Part shown: positions 21,890 through 25,394 of the stretch, one piece after another
How the letters are laid out: every line of letters begins with the position of its first letter
Position numbering within the stretch: the stretch's first letter is position 1
Assembly (NCBI RefSeq): GCF_936933875.1
Contig: NZ_CAKZIK010000066.1
Span: 1 to 25,394, forward strand
From: an uncultured Chryseobacterium sp.
GTDB taxonomy: Bacteria; Bacteroidota; Bacteroidia; Flavobacteriales; Weeksellaceae
DNA length: 25,394 nt
Direction of reading: 5' to 3'
The notes under the pieces: generated by a model
Databases searched by the model: none
Seen by the model: the letters and a program-made list of their open reading frames with translations, nothing else
What the model was told of the DNA's origin: nothing
Program-made: the position numbers and the translations under genes

Positions 21890-22462
21890 TTAGTTTATAT
21901 TCCAAAGCAGAAAATTAATGACTTCTGTTCTTTTTCTTACATTTTCGTCGAAAAGTTTTCGGTAGATTTCAAAATCGTAAGGCACGGTGAGTAAAAATTT
22001 TTTGCGGTTGATTTCATCGGTAATTTTGGATGCTTTTTCAAAAGTTTTATTCGGAATTCTTTTCCAAATTTCAGTTATTTGGTTGTTGATTGCCGTTTTT
22101 TCTTCTTCCGAAACGGTGAAGTTAAATTGGTTTCCGCGGTTTAAAAGAACATCCTTAACATCGGGATAATAATAATAGTAAGATTTTATAGCTTCTTTTA
22201 ATGCATTTTTTTCAGTGGGCGTCGGCGGAAAAATTTGATGAAGTTTTGCGTCATATTGCTTTCTGAGCTTTATTAAATCAGAAGATATCTGTTGTGGAAT
22301 ATCCAAATTCTGCTTTTCCTGAAGATAATTGGCTTCTGTGTAGGCCAGAAAATTTGAAATGAAATTTCGTTGAAGAATATTTTCGTTGACAGTATTTTGT
22401 CCTGTAAGATGGAGCGAGATTGCAATGAAAAACAGAAAAATAAAAGAAGTGATAGTTTTCAT
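21890..22462 (-). CDS. Secreted helical protein of unknown function
   Basis: I do not recognise this 190-residue protein. It has a clear signal peptide (1-21, ISLHLTGQN), and then a mainly alpha-helical, charged chain without Cys. Notable are a YYYYYP run near 95-100 and RKKFLLTVPYDFEIYRKLFD near the C-terminus (shown whole). It starts only 13 bases after the metG terminator hairpin; TATTTTTA just before the ATG could be a weak -7 box, making it nearly leaderless, or it may depend on readthrough from metG. Five bases separate its stop from the Mpo1-like start, so the two are likely one unit. Confidence 0.75.
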   Translation of the reverse strand: MKTITSFIFLFFIAISLHLTGQNTVNENILQRNFISNFLAYTEANYLQEKQNLDIPQQISSDLIKLRKQYDAKLHQIFPPTPTEKNALKEAIKSYYYYYPDVKDVLLNRGNQFNFTVSEEEKTAINNQITEIWKRIPNKTFEKASKITDEINRKKFLLTVPYDFEIYRKLFDENVRKRTEVINFLLWNIN

Positions 22463-22474
22463 TCCATAAAAATA

Positions 22475-22508
22475 AAAAAAGATTTCAGAATTTTCTGAAA
22501 TCTTTTTT
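22475..22508. terminator. Bidirectional terminator after metG
   Basis: A perfect 16-bp stem (22475-22490 with 22493-22508, loop TT) with A6 and T6 at its ends. It follows the metG stop on the minus strand. Confidence 0.85.
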
Positions 22509-22542
22509 GTCTTGTGTATTGGTTCTCGTTTCTTGAATCTAT

Positions 22543-24570
22543 TTACCCAATCTCAATTCCGTTTTCCACTTTTTCATCAGGCGTCACAAAAGACAATTTT
22601 CCATCGGCTTTGGTTGTTAAAAGCAACATTCCCTGGCTTTCAATTCCACGGATTTTTCTTGGTGCAAGATTTAATAAAATCATCACCTGTTTTCCGACAA
22701 CTTCTTCCGGTGTGAAGCTTTCAGCAATTCCGGAAACTACGGTTCTTACATCAACGCCTGTATCGACAGTCAGTTTCAACAGTTTGTCCGCTTTTTCCAC
22801 TTTTTCGGCTTCGAGGATTGTTGCGGTTCTTAAATCGATTTTCGTGAAATCGTCAAACTGTATTTCGTCTTTCATTGGGTTGGCGTTAGGGTTGGTTTTT
22901 TTGTTGGATTGCTTAGTGTTTTCTAATTTTTGAATTTGGAAATCAATTACATCGTCTTCAATTTTTGAGAAAAGAAGAGACGCTTCGTTGATTAGATGTC
23001 CGCTTTCAACTAAAACTCCTGAAATGTTCTGCCAGTTTTTCTTTTCAGTATTAAACATTTTCAACAGTTTTTCTGAAGAGAAGGGCATAAACGGTTCTGA
23101 AAGCTGAGCTAAAGCTACGGCAATTTGAGCTCCTATAAATAAAGAGTTTGCAGCTTTTTCAGGTTGATCTTTGATGGTTTTCCAAGGTTCTTCGGTTTGA
23201 AGAAACTGATTTCCAAATCTTGCCAAATTCATTAGTGCAGAAAGGGCATTTCTAAATTCGAAGTTTTCAAGAAACATTTCGATTTCTTTGGCTGATTTTT
23301 TAATTTCCTTTAATTCTTCAGCATTTGTATTTCCTTCAGGAACAATGCCATCGTAATATTTATGAATTAAAACCACAACTCTATTGATAAAATTACCAAA
23401 AATTCCTACCAATTCTGAGTTGTTTTTGGTCTGGAAATCTTTCCACGTGAAGTTGTTGTCCTTTGTTTCCGGAGCAGAAGAAAGTAGCGCGTAACGTAAA
23501 ACATCTTGTTGTCCCGGAAATTCTTCTACATATTCATGAGCCCAAACTGCCCAGTTTCTCGAGGTTGAAATTTTATCGTTTTCAAGATTTAAAAATTCAA
23601 AAGCAGGAACATTTTTCGGCATTACGTAATCTCCGTGAGCCTTCATCATCGCAGGAAAAATAATACAGTGGAAAACTATGTTGTCCTTGCCAATGAAATG
23701 AATTAAATCTGAATTTTCACTTTGCCAGTAATCTTTCCAGTTTTTTCCGTTTTTCTCAGCCCATTCTTTCGTGAAAGAAATATAGCCAATCGGAGCATCA
23801 AACCAAACATACATTACCTTTCCTTCCGCATCGGGAAGTGGAACCGGAACACCCCAGTTCAAATCACGAGTCATTGCGCGAGGTTTCAAACCATCATTTA
23901 ACCAGGATTTTACCTGTCCGTAAACGTTAGATTTCCAATCGTCTTTATGACCTTCGATAATCCATTCATTCAGGAAGTTTTCATATTCATTTAAAGGAAG
24001 GTACCAGTTTTTGGTTTCTTTTAAAACCGGAACATGTCCACTTAACGCAGATTTCGGATTGATGAGTTCTGATGGAGAAAGAGTAGAGCCACACTTTTCG
24101 CACTGGTCACCGTACGCGTTTTCGTTGCCACAATTAGGGCACGTTCCTACGATATAACGGTCAGCCAAAAATTCGTTGGCCTGTTCATCGAAATACTGTT
24201 CGGAAACTTCTTCGGTAAATTTGTCCTTATTATATAGTGTAGTAAAAAAATCCTGACTTACTTCGTAATGATTCTTAGAGGTAGTTCTGGAATATTCATC
24301 GAACGAAATTCCCAAATCAGCAAAAGATTTTTTAATGATTTCGTGGTATTTGTCCACAATAGCCTGTGGTGTAACATCTTCCTTTTTGGCACGAATAGTA
24401 ATAGGAATGCCGTGTTCATCACTTCCACAAATGAAAGCAACATCTTTTCCCAATCTTCTCTGAAACCTCGCATAAACATCGGACGGAATATAAACTCCCG
24501 CCAAATGTCCAATATGAACCGGACCGTTTGCGTAAGGCAAAGCTGCCGTAATCATTTTTCTTTCTGACAT
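22543..24570 (-). CDS. metG: Methionyl-tRNA synthetase
   Basis: The 675-residue enzyme charges tRNA-Met. It has the HIGH motif in GPVHIGHLAG (16-25), the zinc-knuckle pairs CPNCGN (144-149) and CEKCGS (157-162), the KMSKS variant DKISTSR (332-338), an anticodon-binding helical domain (to about 530) and a C-terminal OB-fold tRNA-binding domain (about 575-675, DFTKIDLRTATILEAEKVE then KADKLLKLTVDTG), which promotes dimers. This long two-zinc-pair form is usual in the phylum. The frame extends to 24594, but that ATG is inside the promoter box TATCTTTG; MSERKMITAALPYANG at 24570 is chosen. A strong terminator follows the stop. Confidence 0.97.
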   Translation of the reverse strand: MSERKMITAALPYANGPVHIGHLAGVYIPSDVYARFQRRLGKDVAFICGSDEHGIPITIRAKKEDVTPQAIVDKYHEIIKKSFADLGISFDEYSRTTSKNHYEVSQDFFTTLYNKDKFTEEVSEQYFDEQANEFLADRYIVGTCPNCGNENAYGDQCEKCGSTLSPSELINPKSALSGHVPVLKETKNWYLPLNEYENFLNEWIIEGHKDDWKSNVYGQVKSWLNDGLKPRAMTRDLNWGVPVPLPDAEGKVMYVWFDAPIGYISFTKEWAEKNGKNWKDYWQSENSDLIHFIGKDNIVFHCIIFPAMMKAHGDYVMPKNVPAFEFLNLENDKISTSRNWAVWAHEYVEEFPGQQDVLRYALLSSAPETKDNNFTWKDFQTKNNSELVGIFGNFINRVVVLIHKYYDGIVPEGNTNAEELKEIKKSAKEIEMFLENFEFRNALSALMNLARFGNQFLQTEEPWKTIKDQPEKAANSLFIGAQIAVALAQLSEPFMPFSSEKLLKMFNTEKKNWQNISGVLVESGHLINEASLLFSKIEDDVIDFQIQKLENTKQSNKKTNPNANPMKDEIQFDDFTKIDLRTATILEAEKVEKADKLLKLTVDTGVDVRTVVSGIAESFTPEEVVGKQVMILLNLAPRKIRGIESQGMLLLTTKADGKLSFVTPDEKVENGIEIG

Positions 24571-24591
24571 TTCTTCTCTAAAATTTTGCTG

Positions 24592-24599
24592 CAAAGATA
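24592..24599 (-). promoter_or_regulatory. Promoter -7 box of metG (TATCTTTG)
   Basis: Exact TAnnTTTG on the minus strand, 21 bases before ATG 24570. No clear -33 element. Confidence 0.6.
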
Positions 24600-24937
24600 A
24601 GAGATATCATTTTGAATTAAAAATTAAGTAAATATTAACTCCAGGTTAACATTTTAGGGAGCAGAATTGATTAATAAGTAATTTGAAGAGTCAAAAATGC
24701 TAAACATTAGTTTAACTTTTTAATATTTTGTTAAAGTCTCACAGTGATACAATATAAATTTAAATTATTGATAATGAATAAGTTATTATTTATGAAAGAA
24801 AGCAATATATGATTAAAATCAGAATTAATTAACTATTTTATCATAATTTTAATAAAAGATGAAAAAAAGCTTACATTAGAACGCTGAATTTTCATTATTC
24901 AGTTGAAAAATAAAAGTGAATATTAATCCTTAAATTT
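24600..24937. other. AT-rich gap between metG and the SusC-like gene
   Basis: No gene seen. It holds a short hairpin CTGAAT...ATTCAG (about 24892-24903), a TTTAAC...GTTAAA pair near 24710-24737, and long A/T runs. It is a probable regulatory leader for the SusC-like gene. Confidence 0.4.
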
Positions 24938-24944
24938 TATTTTT

Positions 24945-25394
24945 GTGAGAAACTATAGTAAAGTTTTGAAAATTGCTCCGGCTTTTTTATTAGCAGGAAC
25001 AATGGTGAATGCTCAGGTAACGGACACAACCGGTTCCAAAGAGAACAAGATTGAAGAAGTTGTACTGATTGGTTATGGTAAGCAAAAGAAGTCTGATGTT
25101 ACAGGTTCGGTTGCTTCTATTTCCTCTAAAGATTTCAATGGAGGGGCAACCTCTCCAGCTCAGTTAATTCAAGGAAAAACTCCGGGTGTACAGATTACTA
25201 CCAACAGTGGTGCTCCTGGTGCTGGTGCGACAATTAGAGTTCGTGGTACAGCTTCTTTGAATGGTAACAACTCTCCGTTGATTGTAATTGACGGTGTACC
25301 TCAGGATTTTAATGGTGTAAGTGGAGCTGCGGATCCGTTATCATTAATCAATCCAAATGATATTGAAACATTCGATATCCTTAAAGATGCATCT
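24945..25394 (+). CDS. SusC/RagA family TonB-dependent receptor, N-terminal part
   Basis: The first 150 codons of an outer-membrane receptor that runs off the window. It starts with GTG (VRNYSKVLKIAPAFLLAGTM, signal peptide to about NAQ24). After a short linker comes the TonB-box/plug start EEVVLIGYGKQKKSDVTGSV (37-56), then LIQGKTPGVQITTNSGAPG, ATIRVRGTASLNGNNSPL, VIDGVPQDF and LSLINPNDIETFDILKDAS, all diagnostic of the SusC plug. The N-terminal carboxypeptidase-like domain common in SusC is missing; only about 12 residues separate the signal and plug. A substrate (glycan, peptide) cannot be told; a SusD partner would be expected downstream. The GTG lies at the end of a TATTTTTG box, discussed in the findings. 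Confidence 0.92.
   Translation, partial: MRNYSKVLKIAPAFLLAGTMVNAQVTDTTGSKENKIEEVVLIGYGKQKKSDVTGSVASISSKDFNGGATSPAQLIQGKTPGVQITTNSGAPGAGATIRVRGTASLNGNNSPLIVIDGVPQDFNGVSGAADPLSLINPNDIETFDILKDAS

Noticed and set aside
1..25394. CRISPR array
   Set aside because: No regularly spaced repeats of 23-47 bp and no cas genes; the AGTGACCT copies are too short and irregular in spacing.

Overview
The window reads as a chromosome segment from a Flavobacteriia bacterium of the Chryseobacterium type (Weeksellaceae). The evidence is low GC, the Bacteroidota promoter box TAnnTTTG before many genes, very weak ribosome binding sites, a PorT-like type IX secretion protein, a SusC-type TonB-dependent receptor, and a 6S-like RNA between zapA and rny. 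No 16S gene is present, so the genus is an inference.

Region 1 (1-3.4 kb) is accessory DNA. It starts at the 3' end of a tRNA-Asp, a classic integration target. After a strong terminator and an unusual array of AGTGACCT repeats comes a graveyard of mobile-element pieces: the C-terminus of an IS3-like transposase, the C-terminus of a serine recombinase, an IS1-type InsA fragment, the N-terminus of a tyrosine recombinase and the first 18 codons of an IS3 OrfA. The only intact genes here are a hipB/hipA-type toxin-antitoxin pair, preceded by a palindromic candidate operator.

Region 2 (3.5-11.3 kb) is metabolic and envelope core: an acetaldehyde-type aldehyde dehydrogenase with its usual DUF779 partner, an NlpE-like lipoprotein, a membrane metallophosphoesterase, a FabH-like ketoacyl synthase, and a tightly packed unit of a membrane protein, ubiE/menG (menaquinone) and porT (type IX secretion).

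Region 3 (11.3-16.1 kb) holds a small coiled-coil protein fused by stop/start overlap to zapA, then a 6S-like RNA, RNase Y, a hotdog thioesterase (opposite strand), a BON-LysM protein, an ArsC/Spx-like protein and a secreted Cys-rich protein.

Region 4 (16.1-25.4 kb) holds idi-gcvT (minus), a HAD-like phosphatase with a D-3-phosphoglycerate dehydrogenase (plus), mscL (minus), the bifunctional NAD(P)HX repair enzyme nnr (plus), an Mpo1-like membrane protein, a secreted protein of unknown function and metG (minus). It ends with the first 150 codons of a SusC/RagA receptor that runs off the window.

In at least three genes (fabH-like, thioesterase, metG) the longest possible start codon lies inside a TAnnTTTG box. 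The next Met is therefore preferred, and the coordinates given here follow that. The most notable items are the 6S-like RNA beside zapA, the repeat array next to the tRNA, the possible split IS3 copy flanking the hip operon, and the operator-like palindrome of the hip operon. No clearly new defence or biosynthetic system was seen.
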